Source: Lachnospiraceae bacterium (GTDB lineage: Bacteria; Bacillota; Clostridia; Lachnospirales; Lachnospiraceae). Taken from it: a stretch of 64,000 bases of DNA. A program made the translations under genes and the position numbers. The DNA lies in contig JAAWEL010000023.1 of the NCBI GenBank assembly GCA_022794255.1, forward strand, positions 1-64,000, read 5' to 3'. Shown one piece after another: positions 25,394 through 33,783 of the stretch. The notes below the pieces were generated by a model. It searched no databases and was not told where the DNA came from. It saw nothing but the letters and a program-made list of their open reading frames with translations. Position 1 is the stretch's first letter. Each line of letters starts with the position of its first letter.

Positions 25394-26053
25394 ATGCAGA
25401 CCATTGAACAGGAAATGCCATTTTTTAAGACTCTGTTGAAGATTTTAAAAAATCAGTTTGGTCCGGAATCAGAGTTTATTCTGCATGACTGGTCCAAGGG
25501 ATATGACCACAGTGTAGTGGCGATTGAGAATGGACATATAACCAACCGCAAAATTGGCGATTGCGGCAGTAATCTGGGGTTGGAGGTAATACGAGGCACG
25601 GCTACTAGCGATATGAAATGCAATTATGTGACAAAGACTAGAGACGGGAAGGTGCTTTTGTCTTCAACCATGTATATCAAAAATGATGAGGGAAAGGCTT
25701 TGGGAGCGCTCTGTATCAATACGGATATTTCCAAGAAAATCGAGATAAAGGAATATCTTGACAGCTGCCTTCCGGATGAGTTAAACAAAAAGGAGCACAG
25801 CGAGGAATTTTTTGCAACCAATGTGTCCGATTTATTGTTGTACCTGATTGATGAGGGAATCAACAAAATCGGGAAGCCGGTCAGCGAGATGACTAAGGAG
25901 GACAAGATGGAGGTCCTTCGCTTTCTGGACAATAAAGGAGCACTGCTCATAAACAAATCCGGTACAAAGATTTGCCAGATTTTAGAGATTTCCAAATATA
26001 CCCTGTATAATTATCTGGATGAGATACGGGAGCACAAGAAACCTGCATTATAA
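25394..26053 (+). CDS. YheO-like PAS/HTH transcriptional regulator (DauR-type)
   Basis: A 219-residue regulator. Residues about 5-115 match the YheO-like PAS domain (FILHDWSKGYDHSVVAIENGHI; SSTMYIKNDEGKALGALCIN). The C-terminus (about 155-215) is the associated helix-turn-helix (GALLINKSGTKICQILEISKYTLYNYL). In Pseudomonas a relative, DauR, represses D-arginine catabolism. Here it follows the D-aminoacylase/PLP-enzyme operon by 86 bases, with a strong ribosome site (gggaggag), so it may sense the operon's substrate or an intermediate. An autonomous promoter in the gap is possible but not clear. A terminator follows. Confidence 0.85.
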   Translation: MQTIEQEMPFFKTLLKILKNQFGPESEFILHDWSKGYDHSVVAIENGHITNRKIGDCGSNLGLEVIRGTATSDMKCNYVTKTRDGKVLLSSTMYIKNDEGKALGALCINTDISKKIEIKEYLDSCLPDELNKKEHSEEFFATNVSDLLLYLIDEGINKIGKPVSEMTKEDKMEVLRFLDNKGALLINKSGTKICQILEISKYTLYNYLDEIREHKKPAL

Positions 26054-26060
26054 GATGTTA

Positions 26061-26114
26061 AAGCATGGGGGAGGGCCTCTTTTTAAGACAGAGAGCCTTC
26101 CTCCATGCTTTTTG
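26061..26114 (+). terminator. Terminator after the regulator gene
   Basis: Long stem starting AAGCATGG and closing CCATGCTT (about 20 bp with some G-U pairs), followed by TTT. It marks the end of the catabolic region. Confidence 0.8.
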
Positions 26115-26141
26115 CTGCTGGCAAGAAATCCCTATTGGTGA

Positions 26142-26170
26142 TTGAATTTTACAAAATACTATGATATATT
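26142..26170 (+). promoter_or_regulatory. Sigma-A-type promoter of the esterase/ATP-grasp operon
   Basis: TTGAAT (26142-26147) and TATATT (26165-26170), 17-base spacer; the first gene starts 31 bases later at 26201. Confidence 0.65.
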
Positions 26171-26200
26171 AATGTGGAAAAGTGAAAGGAAGGATATTTT

Positions 26201-27022
26201 ATGGTAGATAAATGGAATATCACGATTCCGGAGCTGACAGGAGAAGAGGAGCGGCTGGCCTATGTCTATCTGCCGGAATCTTATTTTGAGGAGCCGGAGA
26301 AAAGATATCCGGTTTTGTATATGTTTGATGGTCATAATGTTTTTTTTGACCAGGATGCTACCTACGGCAAATGCTGGGGGATGAAGCAGTATATGGATGA
26401 GACCCGGACCCAGATAATCATTGCAGCAGTGGAGTGCAATCACAGTCCGGACCACGGACGCATTAAGGAGTACTCTCCCTTTGATTTTCGTGAGAAGGAT
26501 CTGGGCGGGATTCAGGGAAAAGGAAGGGTTACTATGGAGTGGATGGTAAATACCTTTAAGGCGGAGATTGACCGGGAGTTTCGGACTCTGCCGGACAGGA
26601 AGCATACCTTTATTGCAGGAAGCTCCATGGGTGGACTGATGAGTTTGTATGCAGTGCTGGAATTTAATCACGTATTTTCCCGGGCTGCGGCTCTCTCCCC
26701 ATCGGTATGGCTGGCTCGTCAGAAGATCGGGAAGCTGATCGAGGAAGCCAGACTGGATCCCAAAACAATCGTGTATATGGACTATGGATCAGAGGAATTT
26801 GCAAACCATAATAATATGAGGCGTCAGTATGCAAAGGTTACTTCCCTCTTGATGGAAAGGCAGGTGATGGTGGAAAGCCGGATCGTGCCGGGAGGGCGGC
26901 ATTGTGAGGCCAGCTGGGAGCGGCAGATCCCGTTTTTTATGAATACACTTTTGTATCAGCCTGATGGATGGGAGGAAGAGGAGACAGAGAGGAGGGGAGC
27001 AGGGAGCCGGAAGAAAATGTAA
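26201..27022 (+). CDS. Esterase D-family alpha/beta hydrolase
   Basis: A 273-residue cytoplasmic serine hydrolase of the esterase D (PF00756-type) family. It shows YPVLYMFDGHNVFF near the N-terminus, the nucleophile elbow GSSMGG (Ser in FIAGSSMGGLMSLYA), an Asp-bearing strand (YMDYGSEEF) and a C-terminal GGRHCEASWE His. The ribosome site (aaaggaagga) is good. It is the first gene after a clear promoter and is followed by a second, distinct esterase. Relatives cut acyl esters such as feruloyl, acetyl or siderophore esters; the substrate cannot be assigned. Confidence 0.85.
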   Translation: MVDKWNITIPELTGEEERLAYVYLPESYFEEPEKRYPVLYMFDGHNVFFDQDATYGKCWGMKQYMDETRTQIIIAAVECNHSPDHGRIKEYSPFDFREKDLGGIQGKGRVTMEWMVNTFKAEIDREFRTLPDRKHTFIAGSSMGGLMSLYAVLEFNHVFSRAAALSPSVWLARQKIGKLIEEARLDPKTIVYMDYGSEEFANHNNMRRQYAKVTSLLMERQVMVESRIVPGGRHCEASWERQIPFFMNTLLYQPDGWEEEETERRGAGSRKKM

Positions 27023-27093
27023 CAGGCTCCGGTTTAAGCTTTCAGAGGAAATGGAAAAGAGCGCCTTTGATAGAGGGCGGGAACGGAGAAAAG

Positions 27094-27846
27094 ATGGAAG
27101 TACAATATTTCAGGCAGTACAGCCCGGCCATGGGGCGGGATATGGAGTGCAAGGTTTACGGACATGCCGGGAGGCCAGTTCTTTTTATTCCCTGCCAGGA
27201 TGGGCGGTTTTTTGATTTTGAAAATTACAAGATGACAGATGTGTGGTCCCCATGGATTGACAGGGGACAGGTGATGGTTTTTGCCATTGATACGATTGAT
27301 ATAGAAACCTGGTCCAACCAATACGGAGATCCGGGGTGGAGAAGCTGGCGATTTGAGCAATGGATTCGTTATATTGTGGATGAGATGGTCCCTTTTATGC
27401 GGTGGATGGTCAATGAGCGCAACGGATGGGACGGGGAGCCGGGTGTACTGGCCTTTGGCTGCAGCTTAGGTGCTACTCATGCGTCTAATCTGTATTTCCG
27501 GTTCCCGGGTGTTTTTGACCGGCTTTTGGCTTTAAGCGGAATCTATACAGCAGATTATGGCTTTCACGGTTATATGGATGAGCGGGTGTATTTGAATTCC
27601 CCGGTCCATTATCTTTCTGGTATGTCGCAGGATCACTCTTACATTGAGCTGTACAACCGGAATAAAGCGGTGATCTGTGTGGGACAGGGACTGTGGGAAA
27701 TTCCGGATTCTACCAGACAGCTTGATAGGATTCTCAATGAGAAGGGAATAAAGGCCTGGGTCGATTATTGGGGATATGACTGCACACATGACTGGCCATG
27801 GTGGTATAAGCAGGTGGTGTATTTCTTGCCGTATCTGCTGGAATAA
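27094..27846 (+). CDS. Second esterase-like alpha/beta hydrolase
   Basis: A 250-residue predicted alpha/beta hydrolase without signal peptide. The nucleophile elbow reads GCSLGATHA (Ser about residue 130). A substrate-side segment PVLFIPCQDGRFFDFENY and an end with DYWGYDCTHDWPWW supply likely Asp/His residues. ATG 27094 was chosen (ribosome site ggagaa); earlier in-frame codons lie in the tail of the previous gene. It resembles the first esterase only at fold level, so the pair probably has different substrates or forms a complex. Next is an ATP-grasp ligase. Confidence 0.8.
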   Translation: MEVQYFRQYSPAMGRDMECKVYGHAGRPVLFIPCQDGRFFDFENYKMTDVWSPWIDRGQVMVFAIDTIDIETWSNQYGDPGWRSWRFEQWIRYIVDEMVPFMRWMVNERNGWDGEPGVLAFGCSLGATHASNLYFRFPGVFDRLLALSGIYTADYGFHGYMDERVYLNSPVHYLSGMSQDHSYIELYNRNKAVICVGQGLWEIPDSTRQLDRILNEKGIKAWVDYWGYDCTHDWPWWYKQVVYFLPYLLE

Positions 27847-27893
27847 GGATATTTCAACAAAAAAATACCACACAAAAAGAGGAAGGAACGATT

Positions 27894-29096
27894 ATGAAAA
27901 ATGTGATCTTTATTTCGCCCAATTTCCCCACAAACTATTGGCAGTTTTGCAGAGAGCTGAAAAACAATGGAATGAATGTGTTAGGAATCGGGGATCAGCC
28001 CTATGATGAGCTGACCAGAGAACTGAAGGACAGCCTCAATGACTATTATAAGGTCAGCAGCCTGGAAAATGAGGATGAGGTGTACCGGGCAGTGGCGTTT
28101 TTGACTTTTAAGTATGGGAGAATTGACTGGCTGGAGTCTAACAATGAGTATTGGCTGGAGCAGGATGCCAGGCTGCGGACCGATTTTAACATTCAAAGCG
28201 GCTTTCATACAGAGGACATTCCCCGGATCAAGTATAAATCCAGGATGAAGGAGTATTATAAAAAAGCAGGGATTCCGGTGGCCCCCTACTATATGGTAGA
28301 GAACTTAAAGGGGTGTCTGGATTTTGCTGCAAAGGTCGGATATCCTCTGGTAGCGAAGCCGGACAATGGGGTTGGAGCGTCCGACACATGGAAGATCGAG
28401 AATGAAGATCAGATCAAGAATTTTTTTGACCGCAGAATAGAAGGGGTCTCCTATATTATGGAGGAGTTTATTCATGCAGAGGTCAATTCCTATGATGCCA
28501 TTATTGACGCCAATGGGGAGCCTATGTTTGAGACAGGAAATGTGACTCCTATGTCTATCATGGATATTGTAAACAATCTGGATAACTCTATTTACTATAT
28601 AGTAAAGAAGCTGCCAGAAGATACCCGCAAGGCAGGACGGGCTGCGGTGAAGGCCTTTGGTGTTAAAAGCCGCTTTGTCCATTTTGAATTTTTTCGCCTG
28701 ACGAAAGATCAGGAGGGAATGGGGAAAAAGGGTGATGTGGTTGCCTTGGAAGTAAACATGCGTCCTTGCGGAGGTTTTACCCCGGATATGATCAATTATG
28801 CTCACAGCACCAATGTGTATAAGATCTGGGCGGATATGATTGCCTTTAACCGGTCCACCGTTTTTGTGGGAAAGCACGCATACTGTGCTTTTGCAGGACG
28901 CCGGGACGGAAAGAATTTTGTGATGAGTGATGAGGATGTGCTTAACCGATACGGGGAAAAAATGAAGATGGCAGGGCGCCTTCCCGATGTTCTCTCCAGC
29001 GCGATGGGGAATCAGATGTTTGTGGCAGTGTTTGAAACAAAAAAAGAGATGGATGGATTTTATAAAAATATTTTGGAGTGCAAAAAAGCAAACTAG
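27894..29096 (+). CDS. ATP-grasp family ligase
   Basis: A 400-residue cytoplasmic ATP-grasp protein expected to activate a carboxylate as an acyl phosphate and join it to an amine or thiol. It has an N-terminal Rossmann-like part (NVIFISPNFPTNYWQFCREL), the ATP-grasp lysine segment GYPLVAKPDNGVGASDTW, VSYIMEEFIHAEVNSYDAI, and the metal-binding end FHFEFFR...ALEVNMRPCGGF. It is not a clear match to a known biosynthetic ligase such as carbamoyl-phosphate synthase or D-Ala-D-Ala ligase. Grouping with two esterases suggests that a small amide or peptide is made and trimmed. Confidence 0.85.
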   Translation: MKNVIFISPNFPTNYWQFCRELKNNGMNVLGIGDQPYDELTRELKDSLNDYYKVSSLENEDEVYRAVAFLTFKYGRIDWLESNNEYWLEQDARLRTDFNIQSGFHTEDIPRIKYKSRMKEYYKKAGIPVAPYYMVENLKGCLDFAAKVGYPLVAKPDNGVGASDTWKIENEDQIKNFFDRRIEGVSYIMEEFIHAEVNSYDAIIDANGEPMFETGNVTPMSIMDIVNNLDNSIYYIVKKLPEDTRKAGRAAVKAFGVKSRFVHFEFFRLTKDQEGMGKKGDVVALEVNMRPCGGFTPDMINYAHSTNVYKIWADMIAFNRSTVFVGKHAYCAFAGRRDGKNFVMSDEDVLNRYGEKMKMAGRLPDVLSSAMGNQMFVAVFETKKEMDGFYKNILECKKAN

Positions 29097-29119
29097 CTTT
29101 TGCCGGAAAGGAGAAGAAA

Positions 29120-29638
29120 ATGAAGAATCCAGAGATAAGGATCACAATGGAGGACGGAGGAGTAATTCGGGCAGAGCTGTATCCGGATGTGGCGCCTAAT
29201 ACAGTGAAGAATTTTGTAAGCCTGATCAAAAAGGGATACTATGACGGATTGATTTTTCACCGGGTGATTGAAGGTTTTATGATTCAGGGGGGCTGTCCGG
29301 ACGGAACTGGCATGGGAGGTCCGGGATATTCGATCAAAGGGGAATTTTCTCAGAATGGCTTTGCCAATGATTTGAAACATTCCAGAGGAGTGCTTTCCAT
29401 GGCCCGCACAATGGTGCCGGATTCTGCCGGTTCTCAGTTTTTTATCATGCATCAGGATTCGCCCCACCTAGACGGAGGCTATGCGGCCTTTGGAAAAGTG
29501 ACGGAGGGGATGGATGTGGTGGACGAGATTGCCCGGACACGGGTAGATTACAATGACAGGCCTTTAAAGGAGCAGAAGATAAAGGCAGTGACCGTGGATA
29601 CCTTTGGCGAGATGTTTGAAGAGCCGGAGAAAGTCTGA
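29120..29638 (+). CDS. Cyclophilin-type peptidyl-prolyl cis-trans isomerase
   Basis: A 172-residue cytoplasmic cyclophilin that speeds proline isomerisation during protein folding. The catalytic Arg and surrounding residues are in LIFHRVIEGFMIQGG; SAGSQFFI and AAFGKVTEGMDVVD are the standard later motifs. I chose ATG 29120 with ribosome site ggaaaggaga. It lies 23 bases after the ATP-grasp gene, but its housekeeping role probably has nothing to do with that enzyme. Confidence 0.95.
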   Translation: MKNPEIRITMEDGGVIRAELYPDVAPNTVKNFVSLIKKGYYDGLIFHRVIEGFMIQGGCPDGTGMGGPGYSIKGEFSQNGFANDLKHSRGVLSMARTMVPDSAGSQFFIMHQDSPHLDGGYAAFGKVTEGMDVVDEIARTRVDYNDRPLKEQKIKAVTVDTFGEMFEEPEKV

Positions 29639-29658
29639 GACTAAAGAGACAGAGATAT

Positions 29659-30360
29659 ATGGTTCAGGAACAGGATGTGATGGTGGAAAATACCTGGTAT
29701 CGCGTTGTGATTTCAGATGAGGCGGAAACCCTTCTTGCAGCAAAAGCGGCAGGGAGGGTTATTGTCGCTTGTCTGAGAAAAGACGGGACGGAGGATCTGT
29801 CCATAGCCCGGTATGGAGTGGAGGATGTGGAACTGGCGGATAAGAGGTATTTGGAGAGGGTTATACGCCGGGAAAAAAATCTGCCCTGGATTATTTGGGA
29901 GACAAAGGAGCTGCTTCTTCGGGAGTTTACGAAAGAGGATAGTATTTATGTTCTGCCAGAGCCAGAAGATAAAGGACCAGACCAGATATTTTATGACAGT
30001 GAGAAGCTCTCCGCTTACATACGCAGCCAATATGGTTTTTTTGAATACGGATTATGGGCAGTTGTGAGAAAAGAGGATGGGCGGCTTTTGGGGAAGGCAG
30101 GGCTGACAGACTGCAGCCAGGAAGGCCATATGGAGCTGGCCTACCATATTTTTGCCCCTTATCGCCGCCGGGGATATGGGGAGAAGGCCTGCCGGATGGT
30201 GCTTTCCTATGTAAAGCAGGAATATGACTGTCCGCTTTATGCCCTGATAGAGGCAGGAAACAAGATTTCCGCAGGGCTTTTAAGAAAGCTGGGATTTCAT
30301 TTTATGGGGCAAGAATGTAACGGATCAAGGCATCGGTATTGTCTCTTCGCTCCGTATTGA
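29659..30360 (+). CDS. GNAT-family N-acetyltransferase with an extra N-terminal domain
   Basis: A 233-residue protein. The C-terminal half (from about residue 90, ETKELLLREFTKED) is a GNAT fold with the acetyl-CoA loop YRRRGYGEKA and the final NKISAGLLRKLGFHF. The first 90 residues form a small separate domain that I do not recognise; similar N-terminal extensions occur in some clostridial GNATs. Its 3' end overlaps the end of the opposite-strand gene by 59 bases. The acceptor is unknown. Confidence 0.85.
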   Translation: MVQEQDVMVENTWYRVVISDEAETLLAAKAAGRVIVACLRKDGTEDLSIARYGVEDVELADKRYLERVIRREKNLPWIIWETKELLLREFTKEDSIYVLPEPEDKGPDQIFYDSEKLSAYIRSQYGFFEYGLWAVVRKEDGRLLGKAGLTDCSQEGHMELAYHIFAPYRRRGYGEKACRMVLSYVKQEYDCPLYALIEAGNKISAGLLRKLGFHFMGQECNGSRHRYCLFAPY

Positions 30361-31027
30361 TGACTATGCCAAGAAGCGGTGGTTCCTGACCTAAGTGGGT
30401 ACGGTCGGCAAAGGAAGTGCCGCTGATGTCAATAGCCACAGCCTTTTTCGTGCCGTCCTCTGCGGCAGCATAGAAGAGCCGGCTCTCCGCTAAGGCAAAA
30501 AGTTCAGGGGACAGCTCTTTTTCTAAATCAACAAAGCCATCCAGGGAGGAAAAATGGTTGATGGTTTCCTTATCACCAATGATGATGTCCAAATCCTTAG
30601 AGAATACTAGGGCAGAAATCTTTGCCATATTGGCATAGCTTAGCTCAGAGGCATTGTCTCCATAAGTCATGTATGCAGTCTCAACCGTTATCAGCTCCTT
30701 TTTATCCAGATTCAGATACTGGGCAAAATCCTCTTCCATGACAGAGAATCTGGTTTCTTCCTGGGAGTAGCTGTTAATGATTATACAGTACAAGGCGGTG
30801 CTGAAGGTGCTGTGGTAGAGGGAGGTGGCCACTACCTGAAGGATTAAAATGGCCACAAAGACCAGAGCCATATGGACTTTATAGTATGCCCAGATATACC
30901 AGAGCCGGTCTTTCCAGCACATTGCTTTTAGTTTTTCCAGCTCGCTTTTTTGGGGGGCGGGCTTTGGATCAGAAGGGGGAGTTTGCGGGGCAGATTGCGG
31001 ATGCATGGATTCTTCGGTTATTTTCAT
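30302..31027 (-). CDS. Single-pass membrane protein of unknown function
   Basis: A 241-residue protein with a Pro/Gln-rich cytoplasmic N-terminus (about 1-30), one membrane helix near residues 50-70 (VHMALVFVAILILQVVATSL), and an extracellular domain that could be related to binding proteins (DLDIIIGDKETI). No family recognised. It converges on the GNAT gene and overlaps it by 59 bases, so the last 19 codons are constrained on both strands. A divergent promoter serves the YesL-like gene on the other side. Confidence 0.75.
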   Translation of the reverse strand: MKITEESMHPQSAPQTPPSDPKPAPQKSELEKLKAMCWKDRLWYIWAYYKVHMALVFVAILILQVVATSLYHSTFSTALYCIIINSYSQEETRFSVMEEDFAQYLNLDKKELITVETAYMTYGDNASELSYANMAKISALVFSKDLDIIIGDKETINHFSSLDGFVDLEKELSPELFALAESRLFYAAAEDGTKKAVAIDISGTSFADRTHLGQEPPLLGIVINTERRDNTDALIRYILAP

Positions 31028-31125
31028 ATAGAGCCTTCTTTCTTTTTTTGTATATTAAGACCAGGAGATCTGGTTTTGGACTGGTGAATATAAGGAGTAT
31101 ATCACAAAGTTTAAATGAAAGTAAA

Positions 31126-31154
31126 TTGCAATTTGTGTTTTAGGCGGTTATAAT
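31126..31154 (+). promoter_or_regulatory. Sigma-A-type promoter of the YesL-like gene
   Basis: TTGCAA (31126-31131) and perfect TATAAT (31149-31154), exact 17-base spacer. It overlaps possible upstream start codons of the next gene, which supports ATG 31195 as the true start. Confidence 0.75.
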
Positions 31155-31194
31155 GGTAAGAAAGTCTATAAAAGCTGCTGTAAGGAGGCATTCT

Positions 31195-31857
31195 ATGTTA
31201 TCAGGAATTTTTAATTATGACAACCCGGTCTGGCGTTTTATTGGAAAGCTTTGTGATGTTCTGATTTTGAATGTGCTTTGGATAATCTGCAGCATCCCTC
31301 TTGTCACCATGGGAGCTTCCACCACAGCGGTCTATTATGTGACTTTAAAGCTTGTCCGGGATGAAGAGGGTCCTATTATCCGTTCTTTTTTCAAATCTTT
31401 TAAGGAAAATCTGAAGCAGGCCACTGTCATCTGGCTGATTCTTTTGATGGTTGGGGGATTGTTGGGATTTGATTTGTATTTCTTTCTATTTTTGGAGAGA
31501 GAGCCATCTCTGCTGCGAACCGTTATGATGGCGATATTTGGTGCTTTTTCTATGATGGCACTGTTGACAAGTATGTATGTGTTTCCTCTGCAGGCCCGGT
31601 TTTACAATCCGGTGAAACGAACCTTTTTTAACGGTTTTTTTATGTCTGTGCGCCATATTTTTCATTCCCTGGCAATTCTGCTGATTGATATCGGGCTGCC
31701 TTTAGCGGCAATTTTCGTATTGCCGCTTCTGCAACCATTGTTGTTTTTGTTTGGTTTCCCTTTGCTGGCATTTTTAAATTCCTATCTGCTTGCAGGAATC
31801 TTTGATCAATATATGCCCGAAAATAAGGGGGATGGCAGAGAGCATCCTTTGGACTGA
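31195..31857 (+). CDS. YesL/DUF624-family membrane protein
   Basis: A 220-residue integral membrane protein with about five helices. It has the DUF624 opening IFNYDNPVWRFIGKLCDVL, then LNVLWIICSIPLVTMGASTTAVYYV. In Bacillus, yesL lies with rhamnogalacturonan uptake genes; relatives often accompany carbohydrate ABC transporters, but none is adjacent here. The start at ATG 31195 has the strong ribosome site taaggagg and sits behind a near-consensus promoter. It ends 19 bases before the convergent GntR gene. Confidence 0.88.
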   Translation: MLSGIFNYDNPVWRFIGKLCDVLILNVLWIICSIPLVTMGASTTAVYYVTLKLVRDEEGPIIRSFFKSFKENLKQATVIWLILLMVGGLLGFDLYFFLFLEREPSLLRTVMMAIFGAFSMMALLTSMYVFPLQARFYNPVKRTFFNGFFMSVRHIFHSLAILLIDIGLPLAAIFVLPLLQPLLFLFGFPLLAFLNSYLLAGIFDQYMPENKGDGREHPLD

Positions 31858-31876
31858 CCAGAAACAATCCGGGATT

Positions 31877-32551
31877 TTACTGTTGCTCCTTGATGTTTTT
31901 TGAGACAGTGATTTCCTGGTTGTCAATATGCTCCCGGATGGCGGCTTTGGCCTCAGCAACCCGGCGTTCCTTTAAAGCCCGGAGAATATGATCGTGTTCC
32001 ACCACTAGAATCGGGTGCTTAGCTGTGTCCTTGATGTATTCCAGACGATAGCGGTACATCTGCTCCTGCAGATTATTTAATATCTGGACGAGACGGGAGT
32101 TGCCGGTGCCGCGGTAGATAATATCGTGGTAGTGCTCATCTGTCTCGGCAATATTCATCAGCTCTCCCTTATGGATAGCATTGCGGAAAGCCTTCTGGGC
32201 TTCCTCCAGCTCTAAAATGCCTTCGTCATCGATCCGCTGGCAGGTTAGCTCAGTGGCCAGTTCTTCTAAGGAGCGGCGGACCTCCAGCACTTCCCGCAGG
32301 CTTTTTTCAGAAATGCGGGCCACTTCAGCGCCCTTGCGGGGGATCATCAATACCAGGCCTTCCAGTTCCAGTTTACGGATGGCTTCACGGATAGGGGTGC
32401 GGCTGACTCCCAGCCGGTCGGCAAGCTGAATCTCCATCAGGCGTTCTCCTGGTTCCAGTTCTCCCTTCAGAATTGCCTGACGCAGCGTGTTAAAAACCAC
32501 ATCCCGCAAGGGCAGATATTCATTCATATTCACTTTCAGTTCATGTGTCAT
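31877..32551 (-). CDS. GntR/FadR-type transcriptional regulator (FCD domain)
   Basis: A 224-residue regulator. The N-terminal winged helix shows LRDVVFNTLRQAILKGELEPG and ADRLGVSRTPIREAIRKLE. The C-terminal FCD ligand domain (about 85-215) carries the metal-binding pattern with DEHYHDIIYR and a later EHDHILRAL. It starts 35 bases after ispE on the same strand, so it is co-transcribed with the isoprenoid gene. Whether the pairing is functional is unknown; the ligand is probably an organic acid. Confidence 0.93.
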   Translation of the reverse strand: MTHELKVNMNEYLPLRDVVFNTLRQAILKGELEPGERLMEIQLADRLGVSRTPIREAIRKLELEGLVLMIPRKGAEVARISEKSLREVLEVRRSLEELATELTCQRIDDEGILELEEAQKAFRNAIHKGELMNIAETDEHYHDIIYRGTGNSRLVQILNNLQEQMYRYRLEYIKDTAKHPILVVEHDHILRALKERRVAEAKAAIREHIDNQEITVSKNIKEQQ

Positions 32552-32586
32552 GAGATTTTCCTCTTTTTCTTGTATATTCGCGATGG

Positions 32587-33516
32587 CTATTGGGAAGCAT
32601 TGGTATTCTCGCTGTCAGAGGACAGAGGAGCTTTTGTATTATAAAAGCTTGTGAGATATACCTGCTTTGCCAGATGGGAGGCAGAGCCGGACCGCATCTC
32701 TTCAAAGGCGTGACGGGCAGCTTCAGAGTCAGTGAACAGGCCAAATACTGTGGGACCACTTCCGCTCATCAAAGAGCCGATAGCCCCGTACTCCATCATG
32801 GTGTCCTTGATTGTCTGAATAACCGGATGTTCCCGGATGGTGACAAGCTCTAATACATTGCCTAATTTTCCCGCGATCTGGCGGATATCCTGGTCCCGGA
32901 TTCCTTTAATAATCCCGTCAATGTCTGGATGCTGTTCTGACTTTAACTGGCTGGCATCCAGATTGGTGTACACGGCCCGGGTGGATACGCTGATGCCTGG
33001 TTTGGCAATCAGAACCTGACATTGGGGGATCGGAGGCAAGGGGGTGAGAATCTCTCCAATGCCCTCAGACAGAGCAGTGCCCCGGAGAATACAATAGGGA
33101 ACATCTGCACCGATCTTTACTCCCCGTTCCATCAGCTGTTTTACAGTCAGATCCAGATGAAACATTTTGTTGATGCCAAAAAGTACGGCAGCAGCATCAC
33201 TGCTTCCTCCAGCCATGCCGGCAGAAACAGGGATAAATTTGCGCAGCTGGATAGAGATGCCGCCGGAGATGGAAAATTCATCCATCAGCAGGCGGGCTGC
33301 TTTATATACCAGGTTATTTTCATTGGTGGGAAGATAGAAAAGATTTGTCTCTACCTGTATGCCAGGCTTGTCCTGCCGGACTAGGTCAATACGGTCAAAG
33401 ATTCCTACAGTCTGCATGACCATGCGGACTTGGTGGTATCCATCATCTCTTTTTCCCAGGACATCCAGCCCCAGATTGATCTTTCCATAGGCCTTCAGGC
33501 TTAGATGCTTGATCAT
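32587..33516 (-). CDS. ispE: 4-diphosphocytidyl-2-C-methyl-D-erythritol kinase
   Basis: A 309-residue GHMP kinase, the fourth step of the non-mevalonate isoprenoid route, phosphorylating CDP-methylerythritol at O2. It has the N-terminal SLKAYGKINLGLDVLGKRDDGYH, the ATP loop PVSAGMAGGSSDAAAVL and the C-terminal SLMSGSGPTVFGLF. ATG 33516 was chosen; it has the ribosome site aaggag, and the in-frame extension upstream runs into the promoter. It forms an operon with the GntR gene. Confidence 0.95.
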   Translation of the reverse strand: MIKHLSLKAYGKINLGLDVLGKRDDGYHQVRMVMQTVGIFDRIDLVRQDKPGIQVETNLFYLPTNENNLVYKAARLLMDEFSISGGISIQLRKFIPVSAGMAGGSSDAAAVLFGINKMFHLDLTVKQLMERGVKIGADVPYCILRGTALSEGIGEILTPLPPIPQCQVLIAKPGISVSTRAVYTNLDASQLKSEQHPDIDGIIKGIRDQDIRQIAGKLGNVLELVTIREHPVIQTIKDTMMEYGAIGSLMSGSGPTVFGLFTDSEAARHAFEEMRSGSASHLAKQVYLTSFYNTKAPLSSDSENTNASQ

Positions 33517-33589
33517 AATGTGTGGTTGCTCCTTTGTATATTTTCTATATGCATATTGTATATTGTATAATAAAAACAGTATACAGTAT

Positions 33590-33618
33590 ATTATAGGCAG
33601 CAAAGAGAAAATAAGCAA
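33590..33618 (-). promoter_or_regulatory. Sigma-A-type promoter of ispE
   Basis: On the minus strand: TTGCTT (33618-33613) and perfect TATAAT (33595-33590), 17-base spacer; leader about 65 bases to ATG 33516. Confidence 0.7.
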
Positions 33619-33745
33619 GAGCTTTTTTGCTTTTTGTGGAAAATAGCAGTGGCTTGCGGGCTTTTTCTAAAAATGTTATAAAAATATTTTTCTGTAAAAC
33701 GGAAAAGGTTATTTGAAAATTTTGAAAAAAGGGAAAAGGGGATTA

Positions 33746-33783
33746 AAGAACGAGGCCGTTTTACAGGAAAGCGCCCCGTTCTT
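33746..33783 (-). terminator. Hairpin downstream of the transglutaminase-like gene
   Basis: Arms AAGAACGAGGC and GCGCCCCGTTCTT form a stem of about 11-12 bp with one mismatch, about 50 bases past the stop at 33834. On the minus strand it is followed by a T-containing but not pure T tract. Confidence 0.55.
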
